Made by a program: the position numbers and the translations under genes
Shown: one piece after another, positions 16,186 to 25,197 of the stretch
How positions within the stretch are numbered: position 1 is the stretch's first letter
How the letters are laid out: each line of letters starts with the position of its first letter
The notes under the pieces: model-generated
Databases searched by the model: none
Told to the model about the DNA's origin: nothing
What the model saw: only the letters and a program-made list of their open reading frames with translations
Assembly (NCBI GenBank): GCA_030431335.1
Contig: JAUIJH010000046.1
Span: 1-32,968 of the forward strand
Source of the DNA: Alphaproteobacteria bacterium
Lineage (GTDB): Bacteria > Pseudomonadota > Alphaproteobacteria > Rhizobiales > Amorphaceae
Length of the DNA: 32,968 nucleotides
Direction: 5' to 3'

Positions 16186-17618
16186 GAGATGCCTTTCAGC
16201 GCTTTGTAGGTGGCGCGATAGCGCGCGTGGGCGTCCTGGAACGCCGCCGTGAGGTTCTTGTTGGGCGCCACGTCGTGGTCGATCTTGGGCGGCGTCAGGA
16301 ACGCGTCGCCGCCGCCGGCCGCCATCGCCCCCAGCCGCGCGGCACCGAAGGCGCCGCCATAGTCGCCGGCGATCGGCACCGCGATGGGCGTGTCGATGGC
16401 CGTGGCGATCGCCTCCAGCCAGTAGCGCGAGCGCGAGCCGCCGCCCACCGCGATCACCATGTCGAGCGCGGTGCCGCAGGCCTTCAGCGCGTCCACCGAA
16501 TCGGCGACGGCGAAGGTCACGCCCTCGATCACCGCGCGCGTGCCGGCGACCCGGTCCGCCTCGTGGCCGAGCCCGATCAGCGCCGCGCGCACGCGCGGGT
16601 CGTTGATCGGCGTGCGCTCGCCGCCGAGGTAGGGCATGAACAGCACCCGCCCGGGCGCCGTCAGCGCGCCGAGCTCGCCCGTCAGCGAGGCGGGGTCGGC
16701 GCCCACCAGGTTGGCGTACCAGTTGAGCGAATCCGTCGCCGACAGGATCACCCCCATCTGGTGCCACTTGTTCGGCAGCGCGTGGCAGAAGGTGTGCACG
16801 GCCGTCTCCGGCATCGGCGAGAAGGTGGGGTTGGAGGTGAACACCACGCCCGAGGTGCCGAGCGAGACGAACGCGCGCCCCTCCTCGGTCACGCCCATGC
16901 CCACGGCGGCCGCCGCGTTGTCGCCGCCGCCGCCGGCCACCGGCACCCCCTTGGGGATGCCGAATTCCTCCGCCAGCGCCGGGCGGATCGCGCCGGAGCG
17001 TTCGCTCCCTTCCACCAGGCCCGGCATCTGCGCCCGCGTCATGTCGCAGTGCGCCAGCAATTCGTCCGACCAGGCGCGGGTGGGCACGTCGAGCCAGGCG
17101 GTGCCCGACGCGTCGCTCATCTCGCTCACCGCCTCGCCGGTCAGCCACAGCCGCAGATAGTCCTTCGGCAGCAGCACCAGCGCGGCCTTCTCGAACACCT
17201 CCGGCTCGTGCTTCCTCGCCCAGATCAGCTTGGGCGCCGTGAAGCCGGCGAACACGATGCTGCCCACCGCCTCGCGCACGCCCGGCAGCCCGTCGAGATA
17301 TTCCGCCTCGTCGGCCGCGCGCGTGTCGTTCCACAGGATCGCGGGCCTGAGCGGCGTGTGCGCCTTGTCGAGGATCGTCGCCCCGTGCTGCTGCCCGGAT
17401 AGCCCGATGCCCTTCACCCCCGCCAGCGAATGCTTCGCCTTCAGCGCGTTCAGCGCCTGGCGCGCCGCGTCCGTCCAGTGGTGCGGGTCCTGCTCCGACC
17501 ATGACGGCTTCGGCCGCGAGACCGTGAGCGGTGCCGTCGCCTCCGCGACGATCGTCTGATCCTCGTCGATCAAGAGGGCTTTCAGCCCCGACGTGCCGAG
17601 ATCCAACCCCAAATACAT
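16182..17618 (-). CDS. xylB: Xylulokinase
   Basis: A 478-residue sugar kinase of the FGGY family that phosphorylates D-xylulose to xylulose-5-phosphate for the pentose phosphate pathway. Visible features are the N-terminal phosphate loop [30 protein letters not shown], the catalytic region [14 protein letters not shown] and the C-terminal adenosine motif GGGSRS. The ATG at 17618 starts the canonical N-terminus and lies 22 bp after xylG. The 3' end overlaps xylA by 4 bases. Confidence 0.96.
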   Translation of the reverse strand: MYLGLDLGTSGLKALLIDEDQTIVAEATAPLTVSRPKPSWSEQDPHHWTDAARQALNALKAKHSLAGVKGIGLSGQQHGATILDKAHTPLRPAILWNDTRAADEAEYLDGLPGVREAVGSIVFAGFTAPKLIWARKHEPEVFEKAALVLLPKDYLRLWLTGEAVSEMSDASGTAWLDVPTRAWSDELLAHCDMTRAQMPGLVEGSERSGAIRPALAEEFGIPKGVPVAGGGGDNAAAAVGMGVTEEGRAFVSLGTSGVVFTSNPTFSPMPETAVHTFCHALPNKWHQMGVILSATDSLNWYANLVGADPASLTGELGALTAPGRVLFMPYLGGERTPINDPRVRAALIGLGHEADRVAGTRAVIEGVTFAVADSVDALKACGTALDMVIAVGGGSRSRYWLEAIATAIDTPIAVPIAGDYGGAFGAARLGAMAAGGGDAFLTPPKIDHDVAPNKNLTAAFQDAHARYRATYKALKGIS

Positions 17619-17640
17619 TGAGCGTGTCGCTCCTTCGTTT

Positions 17641-18441
17641 CTATTTTTCCCGCAAGGGGTTCTTGCCCAGGATGATCATCGACAGGATGTCGTCCTCGGT
17701 CACGTCCTCGACGCGTTCCATGCCGATCAGCCGGCCGTTCTTCATCACCGCCACGCGGTCGCACAGCGCCATCATCTCGCGCGTGTCGTGGCTGATCAGG
17801 AAGATGCCGAGCCCCTGCGCCTTCAGTTCCTTGATCAGCTCGGCCACCATGTGGCTCTCGTGGACGCCGAGCGCCGCCGTCGGCTCGTCCATGATCAGGA
17901 TCTTGGCGTTGAAATAGACCGCCCGCGCGATGGCGACCGACTGGCGCTGGCCGCCCGACAGCGCCTTCACCGGCTCTTTCAGCTTCTTGAAGTTGGGGTT
18001 GAGGCGGGCGACGATCTTCTTCGTCTCCGCCTCCATGCGCGCGTCGTCGACGAAGCCGAGCTTCGTCGTCAGCTCGCGGCCCAGGAACAGGTTGGAGGCG
18101 GCGTCGAGGTTATCGGCGAGCGCCAGCGTCTGGTAGATCGTCTCGATGTTGTAGCGGCGGGCGTCGCGCGGGCTCTCGATCTTCACCGGCTTGCCGTCGA
18201 TGCGGATCTCGCCCGAATCCATCTGGTAGGCGCCGGACAGGATCTTGATCAGGGTCGACTTGCCGGCGCCGTTGTGGCCGAGCAGGCCCACCACCTCGCC
18301 GGGATAGAGGTCGACCGACACGTCCTCCACCGCGTGCACGCCGCCGAAGGCGATGTGGATGTTCTTCATCTCCACCAGCGGCGTCCGGCCGATCCGGGGA
18401 TCGGGGCTTGCCGGCGCGGCGGCCGTTTCGGCTGCGGCCAT
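17641..18441 (-). CDS. xylG: Sugar ABC transporter ATPase, single-domain XylG type
   Basis: A 266-residue nucleotide-binding subunit of the carbohydrate class. It has Walker [10 protein letters not shown], signature [15 protein letters not shown], Walker [13 protein letters not shown] and switch histidine in ISHDTREM. Enteric XylG/RbsA proteins have two fused domains of about 500 residues; this has one, as in FrcA and the xylose systems of many alphaproteobacteria. It therefore presumably dimerises and is not a truncation. The ATG at 18441 shares one base with the xylH stop (TGATG). The A/S/P-rich first 20 residues precede the ABC domain. Xylose as substrate follows from the operon. Confidence 0.9.
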   Translation of the reverse strand: MAAAETAAAPASPDPRIGRTPLVEMKNIHIAFGGVHAVEDVSVDLYPGEVVGLLGHNGAGKSTLIKILSGAYQMDSGEIRIDGKPVKIESPRDARRYNIETIYQTLALADNLDAASNLFLGRELTTKLGFVDDARMEAETKKIVARLNPNFKKLKEPVKALSGGQRQSVAIARAVYFNAKILIMDEPTAALGVHESHMVAELIKELKAQGLGIFLISHDTREMMALCDRVAVMKNGRLIGMERVEDVTEDDILSMIILGKNPLREK

Positions 18442-19727
18442 CACTTGCCTCCCGTGCGCTTGCGGTAAACGATGTCGATATAGACCGCCAGCACCAGAAC
18501 GAGGCCGACGACGATGTTCTGGAACGGCGCGTCGACGCCCACCATCGCCATGCCCGATTGCAGCGACTGCATGATCAGCGCGCCCAGGATCGCGCCGTAG
18601 ATGGTGCCGATGCCGCCCGACAGGGCCGTGCCGCCGATCACCGCCGCGGCGATCACGCGCAACTCGTCCAGCGTGCCGATGTCGTTGGTGTGGTTGGCCA
18701 GGCGCGCCGCGGCCACCACGGCCGAGATCGCGCACAGCGCCCCCATCAGCGCGAACACCTTGACCGTCAGCAGGCGCGTGTTGATGCCCGACAGGTCGGC
18801 CGCGTCCGGGTTGCCGCCGGTGGCGAAGATGTAGCGGCCGAGCCGCGTGCGCCGCGCGATCACCGTCATCACGATGGCCACCGCGATCAGCACCAGCACC
18901 GAGATCGGCAGCCCGTAGCCGAGCGTGAAGCCGTCGGGGATCTGCCCGTCCTCGAACATGCGGCGGACCCGGCCGCGCGGCACCTCGTAGGCGTTGAGGA
19001 TGGCGATGAAGCCGACGATCGCGCCCACCGCGATCAGCGCCATGGCCGCTTCGGCCCACAGCGGCTTCACCGGGAACCCGTGCCGCACCTTGTTGCGCCG
19101 CGCCGCGATGATGAGGAAGAGCGCGGCGACCGACATCACCGCCGCGAACGCCCAGCTGAGGTTGGTGCCCAGCGTGCCGTTGATGCCGCCGAATTTCATG
19201 AAGGTGCTGTCGAGGGGGCCGATGGTCTGCCCCGCCGTCAGGTACCAGGCGACGTTGCGCCACACGAGCAGGCCGCCGAGCGTCACGATGAAGGCGGGGA
19301 TCGTGAGGTAGCCGATCAGCGCCCCCTGCATCGCGCCGATGGCGACGCCGATGATGAGGCCGGCGGTGACCGCCACCACCCACGTCACCGGATGGTTGAG
19401 GCCGAGGCCCAGCCAGTCCGGCAGGATCAGCGTCTGCACCATCGCCATCACGGCCGAGCACACCGCCAGCAGCGAGCCCACCGACAGGTCGATGTGGCGC
19501 ATCACGATCACGAACACCATGCCGGTCGCCATGATCGCCACGGACACCGTCTGGATGGTGAGGTTGAAGATGTTGCGCGGCGTCAGGAAGCGCCCGTCGG
19601 TGATGAAGTCGAACGCCAGGCACAGGAGAACGAAGGCGCCGATCATGCCCAGGAGGCGTGTATCGATCTCGAGCTGCTTGATGAACGAGGTGCGCGTGCG
19701 CGCGCCTTCATGGGCGGTATCGGTCAT
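18441..19727 (-). CDS. xylH: Xylose ABC transporter permease
   Basis: A 428-residue multi-pass inner-membrane permease of the BPD_transp_2 (ribose/xylose) family. Typical segments are [17 protein letters not shown], the conserved substrate-channel motif, and [21 protein letters not shown] near the C-terminus. It is longer than RbsC because of a soluble loop near residues 210-245, a normal XylH feature. The ATG at 19727 follows a 64-bp spacer after xylF that contains a strong hairpin. Confidence 0.93.
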   Translation of the reverse strand: MTDTAHEGARTRTSFIKQLEIDTRLLGMIGAFVLLCLAFDFITDGRFLTPRNIFNLTIQTVSVAIMATGMVFVIVMRHIDLSVGSLLAVCSAVMAMVQTLILPDWLGLGLNHPVTWVVAVTAGLIIGVAIGAMQGALIGYLTIPAFIVTLGGLLVWRNVAWYLTAGQTIGPLDSTFMKFGGINGTLGTNLSWAFAAVMSVAALFLIIAARRNKVRHGFPVKPLWAEAAMALIAVGAIVGFIAILNAYEVPRGRVRRMFEDGQIPDGFTLGYGLPISVLVLIAVAIVMTVIARRTRLGRYIFATGGNPDAADLSGINTRLLTVKVFALMGALCAISAVVAAARLANHTNDIGTLDELRVIAAAVIGGTALSGGIGTIYGAILGALIMQSLQSGMAMVGVDAPFQNIVVGLVLVLAVYIDIVYRKRTGGK

Positions 19728-19757
19728 AGGCGTCCGCTCACGGTGTTGGAAGGAGAG

Positions 19758-19777
19758 GGGGGCGCCGCGGCGCCCCC
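19758..19777 (-). promoter_or_regulatory. GC hairpin between xylF and xylH
   Basis: A perfect 20-bp inverted repeat with half-site GGGGGCGCCG lies 14 bp after the xylF stop. On the minus-strand transcript it folds into a very stable stem, followed by CTCTCCTT rather than a U-run. It is therefore more likely to protect the 3' end of xylF mRNA or attenuate readthrough than to be a full terminator. This would give more binding protein than permease, as is usual in ABC operons. Confidence 0.6.
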
Positions 19778-19791
19778 GTCAGGTCGTTGGC

Positions 19792-20817
19792 TCAGTTGCA
19801 GGGAGCCGGGCCGCCGGAGACGCCCTGGCACAGGTCGTCCTTGGAGATCCAGCCGGCATCGACGACCGTGTCGAGGTTGTCCTTGGTGATCGGAACCGGG
19901 GTCAGGAAGCGGGCCCACAGCTCGGTGCCGCCGGGGGAGGTCCACTGCTGCGCTTCCGGCAGGGCGGACATGTCGGTGCCGCCGGCGAGCGCCACGGCCG
20001 CTTCGGCCGCCGCCTTGCCGAGGTCGCGCGCGTCCTTCCAGACCGAGACGGTCTGCGTGCCCTTGGCGACGCGGTTGAGGGCGGCGTGGTCGCCGTCCTG
20101 GCCCGACACCGGGATGCCGTCGAGGCCCTGGGCCGTCAGCGCCGCCACGACGCCGCCGGCGGTGCCGTCGTTGGAGGCCACCACCGCGTCGACGTTGTTG
20201 TCCTGCGCGGTCAGGATCTGCTCCATGTTGCGCTGGGCGTTGGCCGGCAGCCAGCCGTCCGTGTAGGCCTCGTCGACGATGGTGATCGCGCCCGAATCGA
20301 TGGCGCTCTGCAAGACTTCCTGCTGGCCGCCGCGCAGGAAGTCCGCGTTCGGATCCGTCGGCGAGCCCTTGATCATCACGTAGTTGCCCTCGGGCGCCTG
20401 CTCCAGCACCGCGCGGGCCTGCATGCGGCCGACTTCCACGTTGTCGAAGGTGAGGTAGAAGGCGCGCGGATCTTCGATCAGCCGGTCATAGCCGACCACG
20501 GGGATGCCCTCGTCGGCGGCGGCCTGCACGGCCGGGCCGATGGCCTGCGCGTCCTGCGCCAGCACGATCAGCGCGTCGACGCCCTGGGCGATCAGCGACT
20601 CGATGTCGGACAGCTGCTTGGACGAAGAGGATTGCGCGTCGGCCGAGGCGTACTGCGCACCCGCCGCTTCCAGCGCTTCCTTGATCGCCGCTTCGTCGGT
20701 TTTCCAGCGCTCTTCCTGGAAGTTCGACCACGATACGCCGACAGTGACGGGGTCTTGCGCCAGCGCAGCCGTAGAAATGCCGGCAGCCAAAATGGCGGCC
20801 AATGCGGACTTCAGCAT
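19792..20817 (-). CDS. xylF: D-xylose ABC transporter substrate-binding protein
   Basis: A 341-residue periplasmic protein with a signal peptide (MLKSALAAILAAG...ALAQ, cleavage about residue 21). The mature start VTVGVSWSNFQEERWKTDE is the XylF ligand-binding signature, and DRLIEDPRAFYLTFDNVEVGR is also XylF-like. It captures D-xylose for XylH/XylG. The ATG at 20817 has a strong GGGAGGAAGC site. It is the first gene of the operon and is divergent from the ROK regulator. Confidence 0.94.
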   Translation of the reverse strand: MLKSALAAILAAGISTAALAQDPVTVGVSWSNFQEERWKTDEAAIKEALEAAGAQYASADAQSSSSKQLSDIESLIAQGVDALIVLAQDAQAIGPAVQAAADEGIPVVGYDRLIEDPRAFYLTFDNVEVGRMQARAVLEQAPEGNYVMIKGSPTDPNADFLRGGQQEVLQSAIDSGAITIVDEAYTDGWLPANAQRNMEQILTAQDNNVDAVVASNDGTAGGVVAALTAQGLDGIPVSGQDGDHAALNRVAKGTQTVSVWKDARDLGKAAAEAAVALAGGTDMSALPEAQQWTSPGGTELWARFLTPVPITKDNLDTVVDAGWISKDDLCQGVSGGPAPCN

Positions 20818-20965
20818 GCTTCCTCCCTGGCCCTTGCGATGGGCCTCATTGGATTTCCCACAAATGAGACTGGCGCTATTTTTTTCATCTGTCAAAATAA
20901 TTTCAGGGAGGAAGACCGAACGGTCACCATGACGACAAAAGCGAACTATCGCGGACGAGAGCCCC
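20818..20965. promoter_or_regulatory. Divergent xylF / ROK-regulator promoter region
   Basis: This 148-bp region is markedly AT-richer than its flanks around 20860-20905. On the minus strand a perfect TTGACA (20895-20890) could be the xylF -35, although the -10 position 17 bp on (CAGTCT) is poor, suggesting activation or a non-standard promoter. In the xylF leader a hairpin GGCCC(20829-20833)/GGGCC(20841-20845) lies just before the Shine-Dalgarno. On the plus strand AATAAT (20896-20901) may be a -10 for the regulator. Confidence 0.5.
20845..20868. promoter_or_regulatory. Candidate ROK-regulator operator
   Basis: An inverted repeat CTCATT (20845-20850) - 12 bp - AATGAG (20863-20868) lies between the likely xylF promoter and the xylF start. 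A ROK dimer bound here would block xylF transcription. Assignment rests only on symmetry and position. Confidence 0.4.
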
Positions 20966-22222
20966 ATGGCCATCCGCACCGTTGATTGTGCCCCCGCCGC
21001 CGAGCCGGCGCTGGGCTGTGGCCCGCTCATCGGGCTGCCGCAGGAAAAGCGCCCGCTGCGCCAGCGGGTGCTGGAGCATCTGCGCGCGTCCGGGTCGGCG
21101 AGCCGGGTCGATGTCGCGCGTGAGCTCGCCGTCTCGCCCGCCTCCGTCACCGCCATCGCGCTGGAGCTGATCGAGCGCGGCCTCATCGCCGAGACGGTCA
21201 CGCCGCGCGACAGCGCCCGCGGCCGCCCGCCCGTGGCGCTCACCCTGGTGCGCGGGTCCCACACCGTCGCCGGCATCAAGCTCGCCGCCGACGTGCACAC
21301 GGCCGTCATCCTCGATTTCGCCGGCGCCGTCCTCGCCGAGGCGTCGATCCCCGCGGCGCGCGACCGCTGCACCGCCGCGGCGCTGCTGGCCGAGACCGAG
21401 GCGCTGCTGGAGAAAGCCCTCGCGGAGGCCGGCATGGTGCGCAGCGCGCTCGCCGGCCTCGCCATCGGCATGCCGGGCCTCATCGAGCACGAGCGCGGCC
21501 GCGCGCTGTGGTCGCCGCTCCTGATCGAGCGCGACGCCGACCTCGCGGCCCTGTTCGAGGCCCGCCTCGGCTTGCCCGTCGCGCTCGACAACGACGCCAA
21601 CCTCCTCACTCTCGCGGAGCTGTGGTTCGGTGCCGGGCGCGCCATGTCCGACTTCGCCCTCGTCACCATCGAGCACGGGGTGGGCATGGGGCTCGTCATC
21701 AACAACCGCCTGTTTCGCGGCGCGTCCGGGTTCGCCATGGAGCTCGGCCACACCAAGGTCGCGCTCGACGGCGCGCTGTGCCGCTGCGGCCGCCGCGGCT
21801 GCCTGGAGGCCTACGTCGCCGACTACGCGCTGGTGCGCGAGGCGCGCATCGCGCTCGGCGCCAACCTCGACGAGAAGAAGAACGTGCGCATCCTCCTGCG
21901 CGAGCTGTTCGACGAGGCGGAGGCGGGCAACGCGGCGGCGCGGTCCATCTTCCAGCGCGCCGGCCGCTACCTCGCCATGGGGCTCGCCAACGTGGTGCAG
22001 CTGTTCGACCCGAGCCTCATCATCCTGTCCGGCGGCCAGGTCCGCTTCGAGACGCTCTACGCCGACGCGGTGATGGACGAGATGCGCGCCCTCTCGCTCG
22101 ACACCGGCCGCACCCCCCGCGTCGAGGTGCACGCCTGGGGCGACATGGTGTGGGCGCGCGGCGCCGCGGCGCTGGCCCTGTCGGCCCTCACCGAACGCCT
22201 CGTCGGCGAGGCCCGCCCATGA
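20966..22222 (+). CDS. ROK-family transcriptional regulator, likely xylose repressor (XylR-type)
   Basis: A 418-residue protein with an N-terminal winged helix (residues 31-75, LRQRVLEHLRASGSASRVDV followed by SPASVTAIALELIERG) and a ROK sugar-binding domain. The ROK part has LDNDANLLTLAELWFGAGR and the zinc site H262, C272, C274, C279 (GHTKV, then CRCGRRGCLE). Such proteins repress sugar genes and release DNA on binding the sugar. Its divergent position from xylFHGBA makes it the likely local repressor. The ATG at 20966 has only a weak GACGAGAG site. The stop overlaps the ATG of the next gene (ATGA), so a secreted protein is coupled to the regulator. Confidence 0.9.
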   Translation: MAIRTVDCAPAAEPALGCGPLIGLPQEKRPLRQRVLEHLRASGSASRVDVARELAVSPASVTAIALELIERGLIAETVTPRDSARGRPPVALTLVRGSHTVAGIKLAADVHTAVILDFAGAVLAEASIPAARDRCTAAALLAETEALLEKALAEAGMVRSALAGLAIGMPGLIEHERGRALWSPLLIERDADLAALFEARLGLPVALDNDANLLTLAELWFGAGRAMSDFALVTIEHGVGMGLVINNRLFRGASGFAMELGHTKVALDGALCRCGRRGCLEAYVADYALVREARIALGANLDEKKNVRILLRELFDEAEAGNAAARSIFQRAGRYLAMGLANVVQLFDPSLIILSGGQVRFETLYADAVMDEMRALSLDTGRTPRVEVHAWGDMVWARGAAALALSALTERLVGEARP

Positions 22223-23778
22223 GACCCGCCGCCCTCGCCCTGGCCCTCGCGTTCCTCGTCGCCGCCCTGCCGGCGCACGCCGAGCCGGCCGTCCCCCGCT
22301 TCGAGGACGCATCGGCGAGCCTGCCCGCCCCCCACGTCTACGATGGCGGCTGGGAGCACTTCGTCGGCGGCGGCGTCGCCGTGTTCGATTGCGACGGCGA
22401 CGGCCGGCTCGATTTCGCGGCCGCCGGCGGCGCCAACCCGGCGCGCCTCTACCGCAACCGCTCCACGCCCGGCCGCTTCGCCTTCGAGGCCGGGCCGCCG
22501 CTGCCCGCCGCCGGGTCCGTCACCGGGCTGTGGCCGCTCAACATCGACGGCGACGGCCACACCGACCTCGCCGTTACCCGCGTCGGCCCCAACGCGCTCC
22601 TCAAGGGCGCCGGCGACTGCACCTTCACCGACGCGTCCGACGCCTGGAACTTCACCCGCGGCGATGCGTGGAGCACGGCCTTCTCCGCCACCGTCGAGCC
22701 CGGCGCCACCTGGCCGACGCTCGCCATCGGCAACTATGTGGACCGCGCCGACCCCGACGGCCCGTTCGAGGCGTGCGACGCCAACGCGCTCCACCGCCCC
22801 GCGCCCGGCGGCGGCTACGGCCCGCCCACCCGGCTCGAGCCCGGCTTCTGCGCGCTGTCGATCCTGTTTTCCGACTATTCCCGCCGCGGCCGGGCGGATC
22901 TGCGCCTGTCCAACGACCGCCACTATTACGTGCGCGGCGGCCAGGAGCAGATGCTGCGCATGCCCGAGGCGCGCTTCCTCGGCCCGGACGACGGCTGGAA
23001 GCCGCTGCACATCTGGGGCATGGGCATCGCCAGCCGCGACCTCACCGGCGACGGCCTGCCCGAGGTGGTGCTCACCTCGATGGGCGACCAGCTGATGATG
23101 ATCGCCGGCCCCGACGGCTACAAGCTCGCCCCCTACGCCATCGGCACCTTCGCCCAGCGCCCCTGGTTCGGCGACGACGGCCGCCCCTCCACCGGCTGGC
23201 ACGCCGAATTCGGCGACGTCGACAACGACGGCCTCGCCGATCTCTTCATCGCCAAGGGCAACGTCGACCAGATGCCCACCAACGCGATGACCGACCCCAA
23301 CAACCTGTTGATCCAGCGCGAGGACGGCACCTTCTTCGAGGCGGCGGACCGGGCGGGCATCGCCACCACGGCCCGTTCGCGCGGCGCGGCGCTGGCCGAT
23401 TTCGACAACGACGGCGCCCTCGACCTCGTGGTCGTCAACCGCCGCGCGCCGCTGGAGCTCTACCGCAACGCCGGCCCGGTGGGCGCGTCGCTCGCCTTCA
23501 CGCCGCGCCAGGCGGGTCCCAACGGCCACGCCATCGGCGCCTTCGTTGAAGTCCGGATCGGCGGCCGGATCGAGACCACCGAGCTGACGGTGGGCGGCGG
23601 CCATGGCGGCGGCAAGCTCGGCCCACTGCACGTCGGCCTCGGCACCGCCGAGGGCGCCGACATCCGCATCACCTGGCCGGGCGGCGAAACCTCCACTTGG
23701 TTCCCCCTCGAGGCCGGCACGAACACGCAGCTATGGCGCGACGGCGCCACCCTCAGACCAGAACCCGCGCAAAACTAG
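22219..23778 (+). CDS. Exported VCBS/FG-GAP beta-propeller protein with UnbV-like C-terminus
   Basis: A 519-residue protein with a signal peptide (MRPAALALALAFLVAALPAHA). Several propeller blades carry calcium-loop motifs: FDCDGDGRLDF, LNIDGDGHTDLAV, DLTGDGLPEVVL, FGDVDNDGLADLF and FDNDGALDLVVV. The C-terminal 75 residues (NGHAIGAFVEVRIGG ... VHVGLG-like ... ITWPGG) match the ASPIC/UnbV module. It is probably periplasmic or surface-bound; the ligand is unknown. ATG at 22219 overlaps the ROK stop. Its last codon and stop (AAC TAG) are provided by repeat copy B, exactly as for the EEP gene at copy A. Confidence 0.87.
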   Translation: MRPAALALALAFLVAALPAHAEPAVPRFEDASASLPAPHVYDGGWEHFVGGGVAVFDCDGDGRLDFAAAGGANPARLYRNRSTPGRFAFEAGPPLPAAGSVTGLWPLNIDGDGHTDLAVTRVGPNALLKGAGDCTFTDASDAWNFTRGDAWSTAFSATVEPGATWPTLAIGNYVDRADPDGPFEACDANALHRPAPGGGYGPPTRLEPGFCALSILFSDYSRRGRADLRLSNDRHYYVRGGQEQMLRMPEARFLGPDDGWKPLHIWGMGIASRDLTGDGLPEVVLTSMGDQLMMIAGPDGYKLAPYAIGTFAQRPWFGDDGRPSTGWHAEFGDVDNDGLADLFIAKGNVDQMPTNAMTDPNNLLIQREDGTFFEAADRAGIATTARSRGAALADFDNDGALDLVVVNRRAPLELYRNAGPVGASLAFTPRQAGPNGHAIGAFVEVRIGGRIETTELTVGGGHGGGKLGPLHVGLGTAEGADIRITWPGGETSTWFPLEAGTNTQLWRDGATLRPEPAQN

Positions 23779-24026
23779 GGCTGCGGCCGTGTCAATGGGC
23801 CGCCCGCAGCCACGCGCAGCGAAGCGAGCATGGCGAGGACGGGGCGCAGCCGCACCCATTGACGCGGCCGCAGCCCGGCAAATGCTTGATCAGGGTTTCA
23901 AGTCAAAGGCCCAAAGGGCCTCTGATCTTGGAACCCTGGCCATCGCCGAGATGGAGGGAGCGCGAGGGGGGAACCCCCCTCGCTTTTCTTGCTGAAAAAT
24001 GCCGGCGCAAAGCGCCGTCCGAACCC
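23773..24026 (+). repeat. Dispersed multi-hairpin element, copy B
   Basis: A 254-bp second copy of the element at 14634-14884, in the same orientation. Arms at 23778-23799 and 23855-23876 are identical to copy A, as is the 55-nt centre between them. In module 2 the inner hairpin is a perfect AGGCCC/GGGCCT, where copy A has a G-U-type change that keeps pairing. The GC hairpin is at 23962-23983 and CGGCGC/GCGCCG at 24003-24017. The A and B copies differ mainly in short linkers between the hairpins. It fills the convergent junction between the VCBS gene (+) and a sugar-binding-protein gene (-). Confidence 0.87.
23962..23990 (+). terminator. Rho-independent terminator within repeat copy B
   Basis: A 10-bp perfect stem (GCGAGGGGGG with CCCCCCTCGC, 2-nt nominal loop) is followed by TTTTCTT on the plus strand. 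It would end the ROK-VCBS transcript. The same hairpin in copy A (14825-14844) is followed by TCCTAAAC and lacks the T-run, so only copy B has the full terminator form. Confidence 0.6.
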
Positions 24027-24037
24027 TCAGCGGCGCC

Positions 24038-25165
24038 TCATTTACCGCCCCAACGCCCCGGATAGTCCGGCATGTCCTCGCAGCCGCACATGGCGTAGTG
24101 CAGCGGCGGCATGTCGGCGTTGATGTAGTCGGCGAGGGTTTCGTTGGTGATGGCCGGCTGCGGCAGGTTCCACTCCGGCCCCGGCACTTCCTCGCCCTTC
24201 AGGATCTGCAGCGAGGCGATGATCGGGGTGCGCCACTGGTAGGTCGGGTAGGTTGGGGCGATGGTGTTGAGGCCCAGCTCCTGCCACTTCTGCAGGAAGT
24301 CCTGCTGGTCTTCGCCGGTCACGATGGGCACGTCCATGCCCATGTCCTCGAACGCCTCGATGGCGGCCACCGAGGTCGCGCCCGCGTCCATCCACACCGC
24401 GTCGATGTTGCCTACGCGCTGGATGTAGTCTTCCACGATGGACTTGGTCTTGGCCCGGTCGCCGTCGGTGAACTCGGCGCCGACGATCTCCATGCCGGCG
24501 TCTTCCAGGATGTGCTTGGCGGATGAGTAGCGCGTTTCGAGCACGTCGACGCCGGGCAGGATGCGCAGCATCAGCACCTTGCCGCCTTCGGGCGCGTTCT
24601 CGGCGATGAAGCGGCCGGCCTGGATGCCGAACCCGTAGCCGCCCACGGGCTTGATGAACGTCACCGGGCACTGCGTGTTCACGCCGCGGTCGAAGATCAC
24701 CACCGGCAGCGTCTCGCACGCCTTCTCGATCGCCGGGGTCAGCGCGGCGGTGGTGTTGGGCGATACGATCAGGATATCGCACTGGCCGCCGGCGAGCAGG
24801 TCGTCGATGTCGGCGATCTGCTTGTCGTCGGAGCCTTCCGCGTCGGTGACGATGAAGTTGCCGATCTCGTCGTGCATCTCCACTTCGGCCTGCATGGTGT
24901 TCCAGCCCACCACGCGCCACGGGTTGTTCACGCCGGCGTTGGAGAAGCACAGCGTATAGGGGCCGTCCTTGGCGTATTGCGAGGTGTCGGCCATCTTCTC
25001 GTCGAAGTGTTGCAGCCAGGGCTTGCCTTCCGGCCCCTTGGCCTCGGCCGACAGCATCGCCTCCTGCTTGGCGAACTCTTCCGGGTCGTCGTAGTTCTGC
25101 GCCGTCGCGGCGCCTGCGGCGAGCGACAGCGCCGCCGCCAGCATGGTCGATTTCATCAATTTCAT
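24038..25165 (-). CDS. Sugar ABC transporter substrate-binding protein
   Basis: A 375-residue periplasmic protein with a signal peptide (MKLMKSTMLAAALSLAAG, cleavage near ATAQ). It belongs to the Peripla_BP_4 sugar class: CFSNAGVNNPWRVVGWNTM at the first strand, then DIDDLLAGGQCDILIVSP and FDRGVN. The C-terminus is unusual: CGCEDMPDYPGRWGGK, with two close cysteines and an aromatic/glycine tail. The ATG at 25165 has GGGAGGACGTCC upstream. It is the last gene of its operon, whereas binding proteins are usually first. The leader between it and the permease carries an AAC-repeat tract. With a ketose epimerase at the operon head, a rare ketose is a plausible ligand, by inference. Confidence 0.88.
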   Translation of the reverse strand: MKLMKSTMLAAALSLAAGAATAQNYDDPEEFAKQEAMLSAEAKGPEGKPWLQHFDEKMADTSQYAKDGPYTLCFSNAGVNNPWRVVGWNTMQAEVEMHDEIGNFIVTDAEGSDDKQIADIDDLLAGGQCDILIVSPNTTAALTPAIEKACETLPVVIFDRGVNTQCPVTFIKPVGGYGFGIQAGRFIAENAPEGGKVLMLRILPGVDVLETRYSSAKHILEDAGMEIVGAEFTDGDRAKTKSIVEDYIQRVGNIDAVWMDAGATSVAAIEAFEDMGMDVPIVTGEDQQDFLQKWQELGLNTIAPTYPTYQWRTPIIASLQILKGEEVPGPEWNLPQPAITNETLADYINADMPPLHYAMCGCEDMPDYPGRWGGK

Positions 25166-25197
25166 GGACGTCCTCCCAAACGTTGTTGTTGTTGCAC

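Noticed and set aside
17641..18441. xylG as a truncated two-domain ATPase
   Set aside because: Single-domain ATPases of this length are normal in alphaproteobacterial xylose and FrcA-type systems, and no second-domain remnant is seen next to it.
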